From Steroidobacter agaridevorans (GTDB lineage: Bacteria; Pseudomonadota; Gammaproteobacteria; Steroidobacterales; Steroidobacteraceae): DNA of 64,000 nt. The notes beneath the pieces are model-generated. The model saw only the letters and a list, made by a program, of their open reading frames with translations, did no database searches and was not told where the DNA came from. Positions 6,997-15,190 of the stretch are shown here, one piece after another. Numbering within the stretch: position 1 is the stretch's first letter; every line of letters begins with the position of its first letter. The stretch lies in NCBI RefSeq assembly GCF_009932555.1, contig NZ_BLJO01000005.1:209140-273139 (forward strand), written 5' to 3'. Position numbers and translations under genes: made by a program.

Positions 6997-8958
6997 TCAG
7001 CGTTTCGGGCAGCCGCCTCCAATGGTGTCGCCATGCGCCAGATGCGCAGGCACCGCGTGCTTGTTCACATGCTGGCTGCGGCCCTTGTGACAGATCTGGA
7101 TATCGCTCGGAATCTTGACGATCACTTCGGCCGCGTGGCTCGGCAGCTTGCCGTCGCCGGCCATTACCGTGAGCTGGTAAGCCTCCCGCTTGAAGTCGAT
7201 GCGCTGGGGCTGCGCGATGCGAATGGTTCCGGTGTCCGCGTCGATCTCGAAGATGCCGACGCCGGCGCCGCCTTTGATCTGCCAGCTGCCAATCGTGTCG
7301 TTCTCATCGGCGTCCTTGCCGTGCACCGTGCCGACCGTGTTGAGCGGCGCTTCTCCGAGCCGAAATTTCTGATCGTTGGCAATGACCGGACGGCTGTCGT
7401 TCAGATAGCGGGCAGCGAACATCGCGAACGTCGGCCAGTTCGGCGTCGAGACGTGACCTTCGATCTGGCGCCGCCAGCCCACCGTGCCGTCGATGAACGC
7501 CACGTTGAATGGCGGCGTGCCGCCGATCGATTCACCCGGCCCCGAAGTGAACACGGTGCCCTCTGGAACGATCTGTCCTTTCCAGCCGAGCAGGTTCCAC
7601 ACCGGCGAGGCCAGCTGACCCGAAAGGAATGTGCCGCGCGGATCGGCCCATGCGTCGCCAAAGCCGGGAGGTGTATCCGTACCGTTGGTGACAAAGATGG
7701 CGCGCGGTGCGAGCAGCGATGTGGTCGAGTGCGCATCCACATCGAGCAACTCGAGCTTGCGTGGCATGAACTGCCCTTCGTGCAAGGCTCCGGCGTATTT
7801 CAGGATGTTGCCATTCACCCAGTGATATTCACCGGTGGAACTGGCCACGAATTCCAACGACTCGCCCCAATGACGGCGCGCCATCGCCGTTCCCAGCGCG
7901 CCCGCGTCACTGGGCCAGGCAACGACGACGCGCTCGTCGTACGCGGCCGTAACCAACGTCGCTTTGCCGTAGCGCGAGTGTCCCTGCACGGCGATCTTGT
8001 CGCCGTCGAAGTCCGCGTCGCGCTCCAGCGCGTCGATGAGTCGGCTGACACCCCAGCCCCACGCCACCAGCGCGCCAGGATCGTCCGGCTTGCGCCATTG
8101 GCCTTGCGTGACCAGACCGATGAGATAGCTGGACAGGTTGCCGGTGTTACCGTTGTCCGGCTGCACCTGGGTCGGCAAGTAATTGCAGACACCGATCCCA
8201 TACGGCGCGGTGTATTGGAAACGATTCACGCCTTCGCCGTAAGTGATGACAGCGGGATATTTCTTGCCGGCCTCGGCCGGATAGCGGCAGGTCGCATTGA
8301 CGACCGGCACGTTGCGCAGCTGCGGATAGCGCGATGTATCGACCGTCCCGGTGAAGGTTTTCTCTCGATAGGAATAGCCGACCCCGCCGACGACTTGCGT
8401 CCCCGTGGTGACGGCGCTCACCGCCCAACTCACTTCGATATTCGGATCGATGGGCTTGCCGTACAGCTGCTCCTGCACGAGCTTGAAGATTTCCGGCCGC
8501 CGCTTTTGCCACCAGTCCGTGGCCGTGGCGACTGCGTCGCCGTCCTTCATGCGTAACAGATCGATGTCGGAATAGCGCGGCGACGAAAAAGGGCCGTAGT
8601 CGCCGAAGCCGCTCATGGCGCCGCCCGCCTGGCCGGCGGAATCGTCATAGGTGTGCCACAAACCGAAGTTGGTGCGCACTACGGTGTGACCGAGCGCATC
8701 GGTCCAGTTGCCTTCGGGATTGGCGGGATTCGAGGGCCACGCGTTGCTGGGACGATTGGGATCTTGCAGACGCGGCGGCAAGACAGGAAACGAAATGCCG
8801 AGCTGGCACAACATGCGATCGCGATCCTGCGCCGACGTGACGGTCGCATCGGGCATCGCTGGCAACGCGCAGTTCTGCGCAGGTGAGATCAAAGGAAGAA
8901 GCAGGCCTCCCGCGAGCGCCCCGATGACGCTGCCGCGGGGGATGGAACTAACATTCAT
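6997..8958 (-). CDS. Glucuronoyl esterase (CE15) with cadherin-like C-terminal domain
   Basis: CE15 esterases cut the ester between glucuronoyl groups of xylan and lignin alcohols. The 653-residue protein has a signal peptide (about 1-27) and a long alpha/beta-hydrolase domain (about 60-510). The nucleophile is in VQGHSRYGKAT (Ser about 328); most CE15 proteins have Cys before this Ser, here it is His. HWGESLEF may supply the acid and EGHVSTPNW the His of the triad. After this come a cadherin-like domain (about 540-615, EIDADTGTIRIA, YQLTVMAGDG) and a Cys-bracketed tail (ICHKGRSQ to AVPAHLAHGDTIGGGC). The ATG at 8958 has GGGGGA 5-6 bases upstream. It follows the TonB receptor gene by 157 bases on the same strand, fitting a xylan uptake operon. 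Confidence 0.88.
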   Translation of the reverse strand: MNVSSIPRGSVIGALAGGLLLPLISPAQNCALPAMPDATVTSAQDRDRMLCQLGISFPVLPPRLQDPNRPSNAWPSNPANPEGNWTDALGHTVVRTNFGLWHTYDDSAGQAGGAMSGFGDYGPFSSPRYSDIDLLRMKDGDAVATATDWWQKRRPEIFKLVQEQLYGKPIDPNIEVSWAVSAVTTGTQVVGGVGYSYREKTFTGTVDTSRYPQLRNVPVVNATCRYPAEAGKKYPAVITYGEGVNRFQYTAPYGIGVCNYLPTQVQPDNGNTGNLSSYLIGLVTQGQWRKPDDPGALVAWGWGVSRLIDALERDADFDGDKIAVQGHSRYGKATLVTAAYDERVVVAWPSDAGALGTAMARRHWGESLEFVASSTGEYHWVNGNILKYAGALHEGQFMPRKLELLDVDAHSTTSLLAPRAIFVTNGTDTPPGFGDAWADPRGTFLSGQLASPVWNLLGWKGQIVPEGTVFTSGPGESIGGTPPFNVAFIDGTVGWRRQIEGHVSTPNWPTFAMFAARYLNDSRPVIANDQKFRLGEAPLNTVGTVHGKDADENDTIGSWQIKGGAGVGIFEIDADTGTIRIAQPQRIDFKREAYQLTVMAGDGKLPSHAAEVIVKIPSDIQICHKGRSQHVNKHAVPAHLAHGDTIGGGCPKR

Positions 8959-8995
8959 GTCGATCCCCCGAAGTTCTTCGCTTGTTTCGACTCGC

Positions 8996-9023
8996 CGCGG
9001 CCCGAGGATTGCCTCGGGCCGCG
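8996..9023. repeat. 12-bp GC-rich hairpin between receptor and esterase genes
   Basis: Arms 8996-9007 and 9012-9023 are perfect complements around a 4-base loop. No T-run follows on either strand. Inside a presumed operon this fits an mRNA-stabilising or attenuating hairpin that would let the receptor be made in larger amounts than the esterase. Confidence 0.55.
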
Positions 9024-9115
9024 AACGAAGGTGCTCCGTGCGTGCTGGTCTCTCTAGCTAATTCCCGCGGGATGACCGCAGGCCGCGCTCCTTAGGTCGC
9101 GCAGCCTTTCCGGCC

Positions 9116-12100
9116 TCAAAACTTGCCGCGCAGGCCGACGATCACCGTGCGGCCAGCTTCATACTGCGTGAACGTGGCGTTCGGGAACTGGAAGTACTGA
9201 CGCTGTTCCTCGTCGAACAGGTTGATCACGTCGACCGTGAGCTGCGGAATGAACTCGGACCAGCCGAACATCGTCGTGAAGTCGAAGCTGGACGAGAAGT
9301 CCCACTGCTCGTAGTCGTCGTTGAACAGCGCCGCGGTCGCGATGCCGTTCTGGTTCAGACCCGAAGCCTGCGAGCCCTGGCTGAACGTCGTCGACAGACG
9401 CGCGCTGATGCCGAAGTTCTCGTAGTAGATCGTCGCGTTGTAGGTTTCCGGCGCGACGCCGACCGCCACCGCCGGCACCTGGCCGTCGCCCTTCTGGTCG
9501 ACGATCGTGTAGTTGGCCGTGAAGCCGAGGCCTTCGACCCCCAGATCCGCCAGCAGGAAGTCGAGCGGCTGCACCCAGTTGAGCTCGAGGCCGTTCACCG
9601 TGAGGCGACCGTCCGCGTTCACCTGCTGTTGCAACACCACCGTGGCCGCATCCGGGCCGCCGCGAGAATTGATGGCCTGCTGCTGCGTCGGAGTGAGGCT
9701 GTCGAACGTCACGCCGTAAAGCGCGAGCTCGCTGAACGGCACGGTCTTCGAGCCCAGCACCGTGAAGCCGTCGATGCCTTTGCGGAACGCGGTCGCGCCG
9801 ACGTAACCTTCCTTGCCGGTGTAGATCTCGAAGCCCAGATCGATGTTGTCCGAAAGGAACGGCTTCAGATCGGGATTGCCCACCGTGCCGACGTCCGCCG
9901 ACGGCGTGCTGAAGCCCAATCCCGGCAGCATGTCGTTCGGATTCGCGCGGGTCATGGAGCGCGAAGCTGCGGCACGAATCACCACGTTATCCGTAACGTT
10001 GAAGGCGACATTCGCCGACGGCAGCCAGTTCTCGTACGTGCGCTCGGTCTCGACGAAGTTCACCATGTTCGGATAGCGCGAACCGTCCGCAATCGAGGTG
10101 CCATCCGGCAGCGTGTTACGAGGATCGGCGATCGAGACGCGGCCACCGACGGTCTGATCGGTGCGAACCCAGCGCACGCCCACGTTGTAACGCAGCCGCT
10201 GGTCGCCGACATCAACGTCACCGTTGACCTCGGTGTAGAAGCCGGTGGACTGTTCGCGAATCAAGCCGCCACTGGCGCCGGTGTTGGACGAACTTGCTTC
10301 CGGGGAAGCTCCGTGGAACGCCGCGTACTGCGAGTCACGCGCGAAAGCATCCCAATCGGCAGTGACGAAGCCCGGGCCGGGCCGCAGATAGTTCACGAGC
10401 GACGACTGCGGAATCAATGAACCTTGATAGTTCAACGCCGGAGCGCCCACGGACGCGCCCGTGCCCAAGCCCGGATACGCCGGGTAACCCGCTGGCGCCG
10501 CGCCCGGTGCAACCGCGCCCAAGCAAGCCGGCTGACTGTTCGGCGTCTGCAGGAAAACGTTCGGATTGTTGCCGCAGACTGCGTTCTGCCAGGCCTGGCT
10601 GTTATCGAAGGCGCGAATCCGACGTTCCACGTCGTCATAGGCGCCGCCCAGACTGACGCTGAAATCGCTGTCGCCCCAAGTCAGGCTGGCGCGCGTGCCT
10701 TTCGTTTCGGTCTCGCGCTCTTCGTCCTGCATGTTGACGCGGCCGCCCGCCCAACCGAAGTTCGCCGGATTGTTCAGATCGAGCGAGCTGTCGATGGTCG
10801 GAATGCCGCCGTTATTGGTGTAGTTCACCGTCATGCCGGAGTTCGCCGGCGTGCTGACCAGGAAGGTCGGCGATTCGCGATGGAATTCGCTGTGCGTGTA
10901 ATCGGCCTGCCAGTTCAGGCTCAGCTTGTCGGTGAGCTGCCATTCGAAGCCCGGATTGGCGCCGTAGAACTCGGTGTCTTCGATGAACGGCCGGTACTCG
11001 AGGAACGCCTGCGCATTCGCGAACGTGGCGCTGGTCACCACGCAGCCCTGCGCGCAGTTGACGCGGTCCACTTGCATGTTCAGCGGAATCATCGCCCCGT
11101 TGCGCCCGACCAGGTTCATGTCGATGCGCTCCAGGTCGTTTTCCTTCTTGCCGTACATCGTGTCGAGGTAGGCGTGGAAGGTATCGGTCGGGCGGAATTC
11201 GAACGCGGCCACGGCGTTGTAACGGTCGCGGTCGCCGGAGATCACCGCGGGACGGCCCAGGCGCGGAATGATGGCGTTGTCGATCTGCTCGAGGGTGAGG
11301 CCCGGGTTGTTGGCGAGCAGGAATTCCCGATTGATGACGTCGCCCGGCGTCAGGCCGTTGCCTGCATTGCTGGGCACGACGCCCGGAATCGTGAAATTGC
11401 CGCCGCCGGTGCCGTTACACCGATCGCCGGCGCCGGGTCTGCATTGCGCATTGGCCTCGGGCACGGGGTTGGTCGTGCTGGTGCTGGGCACGACCAGATT
11501 GGGATTGGTCCAGCCGATGGTTTCGAAGCCGGTGGTGTTCACTTTGTTGTGAACGCCGGCCACGCCGATCAGCGCGCCGAAGCTGCCCCAGGTGTTGCTG
11601 GCAACGATCGAGCCGCGGCCGCCCATCGAGTCGGCCTTGCTGTTGTCGATGCCTTGCATCGAATAAGCGATATGGCCGCCTTCGTTATCGAACGGACGCG
11701 CACTGCGCATGTTCACCGTACCGGCGGCGCCACCTTCCAGCATTGCGGCGGTGGGCGTCTTGCTCACGGTCAACTGCGAGAACAATTCGGTCGGAAACAG
11801 ATCCAGATCGACTTCGCGGTTCGTGCTTTGCGCATCGGTGCGGCCGGTGGATGCGACGGCGACCGGGGCGCCATTCAGCAGCACTTTCGTGAAGTTCGTG
11901 CCGAGGCCGCGGATCGCGATGTTCAGGCCTTCGCCCGAAGTTTCGCGGGCGATGGTGATACCTGGAATGCGATTGAACGATTCGGCGATGTTGGAATCGG
12001 GAAACTTGCCGATGTCCTCGGCGAAGATGGCGTCGACGAAGCCGACCGCGTCCCGCTTGGCCGTGGTCGAGCTCTCCAGGCTCTGGCGATAGCCCGTGAC

Positions 12101-12250
12101 CACCACTTCTTCGAGCGCGCTCTCATCGGCCGCCGGCGCGGCAGCCTCCTGAGCATGCGCGAACTGCGCCTGGCCCAGGGCAGCAGCGATACAGATGCTC
12201 AGAGCTTTACTGCGGGCGGCGCGCCCTGCGTCCAATTTGCGATTACTCAC
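9116..12250 (-). CDS. TonB-dependent outer-membrane receptor (Xanthomonas/Caulobacter type), probably for xylo-oligosaccharides
   Basis: The start is taken as the GTG at 12250: GGGGAGGGG lies just upstream and the frame then opens with a signal peptide (RSKALSICIAAALGQAQFAHAQ). An in-frame ATG at 12382 would place an unlikely 44 residues before it. The mature protein shows a TonB-box-like EEVVVTG, a plug domain (about 60-180: VDAIFAEDIGKFPDSNIAESF, IAIRGLG, VLLNGAPVA) and a 22-strand barrel ending in Phe (VGLRGKF). At about 1044 residues it belongs to the large carbohydrate-type receptors common in Xanthomonas and Caulobacter. The cargo is inferred from neighbours: CE15, GH3, GH67 and CE20 genes surround it, and a LacI-type operator sequence lies upstream at 12454-12467. 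Large decorated xylo-oligosaccharides are the likely substrate. Confidence 0.9.
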   Translation of the reverse strand: MSNRKLDAGRAARSKALSICIAAALGQAQFAHAQEAAAPAADESALEEVVVTGYRQSLESSTTAKRDAVGFVDAIFAEDIGKFPDSNIAESFNRIPGITIARETSGEGLNIAIRGLGTNFTKVLLNGAPVAVASTGRTDAQSTNREVDLDLFPTELFSQLTVSKTPTAAMLEGGAAGTVNMRSARPFDNEGGHIAYSMQGIDNSKADSMGGRGSIVASNTWGSFGALIGVAGVHNKVNTTGFETIGWTNPNLVVPSTSTTNPVPEANAQCRPGAGDRCNGTGGGNFTIPGVVPSNAGNGLTPGDVINREFLLANNPGLTLEQIDNAIIPRLGRPAVISGDRDRYNAVAAFEFRPTDTFHAYLDTMYGKKENDLERIDMNLVGRNGAMIPLNMQVDRVNCAQGCVVTSATFANAQAFLEYRPFIEDTEFYGANPGFEWQLTDKLSLNWQADYTHSEFHRESPTFLVSTPANSGMTVNYTNNGGIPTIDSSLDLNNPANFGWAGGRVNMQDEERETETKGTRASLTWGDSDFSVSLGGAYDDVERRIRAFDNSQAWQNAVCGNNPNVFLQTPNSQPACLGAVAPGAAPAGYPAYPGLGTGASVGAPALNYQGSLIPQSSLVNYLRPGPGFVTADWDAFARDSQYAAFHGASPEASSSNTGASGGLIREQSTGFYTEVNGDVDVGDQRLRYNVGVRWVRTDQTVGGRVSIADPRNTLPDGTSIADGSRYPNMVNFVETERTYENWLPSANVAFNVTDNVVIRAAASRSMTRANPNDMLPGLGFSTPSADVGTVGNPDLKPFLSDNIDLGFEIYTGKEGYVGATAFRKGIDGFTVLGSKTVPFSELALYGVTFDSLTPTQQQAINSRGGPDAATVVLQQQVNADGRLTVNGLELNWVQPLDFLLADLGVEGLGFTANYTIVDQKGDGQVPAVAVGVAPETYNATIYYENFGISARLSTTFSQGSQASGLNQNGIATAALFNDDYEQWDFSSSFDFTTMFGWSEFIPQLTVDVINLFDEEQRQYFQFPNATFTQYEAGRTVIVGLRGKF

Positions 12251-12453
12251 AATCCCCTCCCCATCACGAACGTTACGACATGCGCCGAATGGCGCAGGCA
12301 TGGCATAGGGAGGGAGTCCGCAGCTTTGGCGGCAGAGACAACAAAGAGCCGAGGCAAAAGCATCGTTCTCTCCCCCTGACAACTCGATCTTTATCTGGGC
12401 CGGCCGCGCTTACGGCGCGGGGGCCCTGTCGCTTTCCAGCGAAGGCGATTTGA

Positions 12454-12467
12454 TGATAGCGCTCACA
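12454..12467. promoter_or_regulatory. LacI-family operator-like site upstream of the TonB receptor
   Basis: TGATAGCGCTCACA keeps the left half and centre of the perfect site found at 24559 (TGATAGCGCTATCA); the right half with its flank (GCTCACAATT) equals the classical lac operator half-site. It lies about 200 bases before the receptor start codon. Inference: bound by the LacI regulator encoded at 23373-24488. Confidence 0.55.
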
Positions 12468-12675
12468 ATTCGACAAATGCAACCGTCCCTGGCGAGCGCT
12501 CCGTCACAAAGTCTTCAGGCCCCCTGGCGGAGCTGTTGTCGCGCCGACGCCATCCAGAAAATTCGTCTAAAAATCTCACCGCTGGCGAATGATGTCCGCG
12601 CGCCACAGTGCGCGACCGAGCGTGGGCGGGAGGAATTTGCAGCCGCGATTGACCCCGACCGGGGGCCTGGGTTAA

Positions 12676-12689
12676 TGATACCGGTATCA
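12676..12689. promoter_or_regulatory. LacI-family operator, perfect 14-bp palindrome
   Basis: TGATACCGGTATCA is a perfect palindrome with the central CG typical of LacI-family operators. It lies 59 bases before the GH3 start codon, a position suited to repression of this promoter, and matches three other sites in the window in most positions. Confidence 0.75.
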
Positions 12690-12747
12690 CCTTACTAACA
12701 AAGACGAGCCCGTTTTGGAGCCCGTTTCACAACCCTAGGGGGGACCC

Positions 12748-15141
12748 ATGGTGCGAGCTTTCAGCCTGGCCACGGCTGGCCAGCGGATGCGTAATCCGAG
12801 CGCGAAATTAGGTGTCTTGATCGCCGCGGTGCTGGTGGCGTCCGGAGTATCGGCGCAGTCACGCAGCGACCGCCCCACGTATAAAGATCCGGCGGCGCCG
12901 GTCGAACAGCGCGTGCAGGACCTGCTCTCGCGCATGACCCTGGAAGAAAAGATCGCGCAAATTACCGCGGTCTGGACCAAGAAGAATGAGCTGCTCGATG
13001 CCAAGGGAAACTTCGTTCCCGAAGCCGCGCAGAAGCTATATCCCGCAGGCATCGGTCATTTCACACGCCCCAGCGATCGTCAGCAGGTCGGCAGTCCGCT
13101 CCAGACGCCATTTCGTAACGAGCGCGAGACCGTCGAGCTGATCAACGCGATCCAGCGTCATGCCACTCGCAACACACGGCTGGGCATTCCGGTTTTGTTT
13201 CATGAGGAAGGACTGCACGGCCATCAGGCGCTCGGCGGCACACACTTCCCGCAAGCCATCGCACTCGCGAGCAGCTGGGATCCGCAGTTGCTCGAGCGGA
13301 TTTTCACTGTCGTCGCTCGAGAGATTCGTGCTCGCGGCGCGCATCTGGTGCTCGCTCCCGTCGTAGACGTCGCGCGCGACCCGCGCTGGGGCCGCTTCGA
13401 AGAAACATACGGCGAAGATCCCTACCTCGTAAGCGCGATGGGCGTGGCGGCGGTGCGCGGATTCCAGGGCACTACCCTGCCGCTTCCCAAAGATCGAGTG
13501 TTCGCAACCCTCAAGCACATGACGGGGCACGGCCAGCCGGAGAGCGGCACCAATGTCGGCCCGGCAAATATCTCCGAGCGCATCCTCCGTGAAGTGTTCT
13601 TTCCGCCCTTCAAGGCCGCCGTCGCTGCCAACGCCCAGGCGGTAATGCCTTCATACAATGAAATCGACGGCGTGCCGTCGCACGCCAATCACTGGCTGCT
13701 GCAGGACATCCTGCGTGGCGAGATGGGCTTCAAAGGCGCGATCGTCAGCGACTACTTCGCGATCAAAGAACTCATCGACGTGCATCACATCACGACCGAT
13801 CCGGTCGATGCCGCGGTCCGCGCGTTGAAGGCCGGCGTTTCTTCGGACCTGCCCAACGGTGACAGTTATGCGTTGCTGCCGCAGGCGCTCGCCGCAGGAC
13901 GCATTCAGCAGGCGGACATCGATAGAGCCGTCGGCGACATGCTGCGCCTGAAGTTCCTCGCAGGCCTGTTCGAACAGCCGTATGCGGATGCCAAATACGC
14001 TGAAAAGATCACCGGCAACGCCGAGGCCCGTGCGTTGGCGCTCGAAGCTGCACGCAAGTCCATCGTGCTCCTGAAGAACGATGGCGTATTGCCGCTGCGT
14101 GCCGATGGATTGAAAACATTGGCGGTGATCGGCCCGAATGCCGCTCGCGTCGAGCTGGGCGGCTATTCGAACGTTCCCAAGCACGTCGCCACTCTTCTGG
14201 ATGGCATCAAAGCCAAAGTCGGGCAGCGCGTGAACGTCGTCTCGGCCGAAGGCGTGCGCCTGACCGAGAGTGGCGACTGGTACACCGACGAAGTCGTCCG
14301 CGCGAAGCGTGAAGACAATCTCGAGCGCATCAAGGAAGCAGTGAAAGTCGCGCAAGGCGCCGACTCCATCGTGCTGGCAATTGGCGGCAGCAGCGCTTTG
14401 CACCGCGAGGCGTGGGCGAAGAATCATCTCGGCGACAGCCTCACCCTCGGCCTGACGGGGGAACAGAGCGAGCTTGCCGAGGCGATGTTTGCTCTGGGCA
14501 AACCGGTCGTGGTGGTGCTGATCAACGGCCAGCCACTGTCGATTCCCCAGGTTGTGGACAAGGCCAACGGCGTGCTCGAAGGCTGGTATCCCGGCCAGGA
14601 AGGCGGCACGGCCCTCGCGGATGTGTTGTTCGGCGACGCCAATCCGGGCGGCAAACTGCCGGTCACGGTCGCTCGCGACATCGGACAGCTGCCGTTCTTC
14701 TACAACCAGAAGCCGAGCGCGCATCGCGGTTACCACTTCGAATCGAAGCAACCGCTGTTCCCGTTCGGCTTCGGTCTGTCCTACACCAAGTTCGAGCTCG
14801 GCGAGCCGAAGCTTTCGAGCGCGCGCATCAGCGCCGACGGTAACGTGAAAGTGTCGGTGGACGTGCGTAACACCGGCTCGATGCAGGGCGATGAAGTCGT
14901 GCAGCTGTACGTACGTGACGTTGCCAGCTCGATCACGCGTCCCGTGAAAGAGCTCAAGGCATTCCGCCGCGTTTCATTGCAGCCCGGTGCGTCGACTACC
15001 GTGGAATTTACGTTGGCCAAGGAGGCATTCGCGTACTGGAATCAGGAGATGAAGTACGCCGTCGAGCCTGGCGAATTCAGCATCATGACCGGTCCCAACT
15101 CGGCCGAGCTGAAGTCCGCAACTTTGACCATCGGCGACTGA
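12748..15141 (+). CDS. GH3 glycoside hydrolase, secreted (beta-glucosidase/beta-xylosidase type)
   Basis: The 797-residue protein has an N-terminal signal peptide (hydrophobic segment about 20-36, ending VSAQ) and the complete three-domain GH3 fold. The TIM-barrel domain (about 45-400) shows KHMTGHG (about K256-H257) and the nucleophile Asp in GAIVSDYFAIKEL (about D335). The alpha/beta sandwich domain (about 420-650) has SIVLLKND and EGWYPGQEGGTALADVLFG. A fibronectin-III-like domain with FPFGFGLSYTKF and GDEVVQLYV closes the protein. GH3 enzymes release terminal beta-linked glucose or xylose. The SDY rather than SDCD motif and the longer N-terminal region set it apart from the second GH3 enzyme nearby, so another linkage is likely. 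The start has AGGGGGG about 6 bases upstream. An operator palindrome precedes it. Confidence 0.9.
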   Translation: MVRAFSLATAGQRMRNPSAKLGVLIAAVLVASGVSAQSRSDRPTYKDPAAPVEQRVQDLLSRMTLEEKIAQITAVWTKKNELLDAKGNFVPEAAQKLYPAGIGHFTRPSDRQQVGSPLQTPFRNERETVELINAIQRHATRNTRLGIPVLFHEEGLHGHQALGGTHFPQAIALASSWDPQLLERIFTVVAREIRARGAHLVLAPVVDVARDPRWGRFEETYGEDPYLVSAMGVAAVRGFQGTTLPLPKDRVFATLKHMTGHGQPESGTNVGPANISERILREVFFPPFKAAVAANAQAVMPSYNEIDGVPSHANHWLLQDILRGEMGFKGAIVSDYFAIKELIDVHHITTDPVDAAVRALKAGVSSDLPNGDSYALLPQALAAGRIQQADIDRAVGDMLRLKFLAGLFEQPYADAKYAEKITGNAEARALALEAARKSIVLLKNDGVLPLRADGLKTLAVIGPNAARVELGGYSNVPKHVATLLDGIKAKVGQRVNVVSAEGVRLTESGDWYTDEVVRAKREDNLERIKEAVKVAQGADSIVLAIGGSSALHREAWAKNHLGDSLTLGLTGEQSELAEAMFALGKPVVVVLINGQPLSIPQVVDKANGVLEGWYPGQEGGTALADVLFGDANPGGKLPVTVARDIGQLPFFYNQKPSAHRGYHFESKQPLFPFGFGLSYTKFELGEPKLSSARISADGNVKVSVDVRNTGSMQGDEVVQLYVRDVASSITRPVKELKAFRRVSLQPGASTTVEFTLAKEAFAYWNQEMKYAVEPGEFSIMTGPNSAELKSATLTIGD

Positions 15142-15152
15142 TCGACGATGGC

Positions 15153-15180
15153 TGGCGTCCGCCGTTGCCGGCGGACGCCA
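15153..15180. terminator. Hairpin between two convergent GH3 genes, probable bidirectional terminator
   Basis: An 11-bp perfect stem (15153-15163 with 15170-15180, 6-base loop) fills the 49-base gap between the two convergent GH3 genes. There is no long T-run, so it may work only partly as an intrinsic terminator. Confidence 0.6.
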
Positions 15181-15190
15181 TTGCCTCGAA

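Larger units (their letters stand above)
12251..12747. other. Divergent control region between TonB receptor and GH3 gene
   Basis: This 497-base gap separates two divergent xylan genes. It holds two LacI-type operator sequences, at 12454-12467 and 12676-12689, described separately. The stretch 12470-12660 is GC-rich and I see nothing convincing in it. Just before the GH3 start the sequence GAGCCCGTTT occurs twice (about 12706-12716 and 12718-12727) as a short direct repeat, followed by the ribosome binding site AGGGGGG. Confidence 0.65.

Noticed and set aside
10424-12379. Long plus-strand open frame of about 650 codons opposite the TonB receptor
   Set aside because: It is a mirror frame produced by GC-rich codon use of the receptor gene; residues are rich in Arg, Ala and His without any domain, and the receptor itself is unmistakable.
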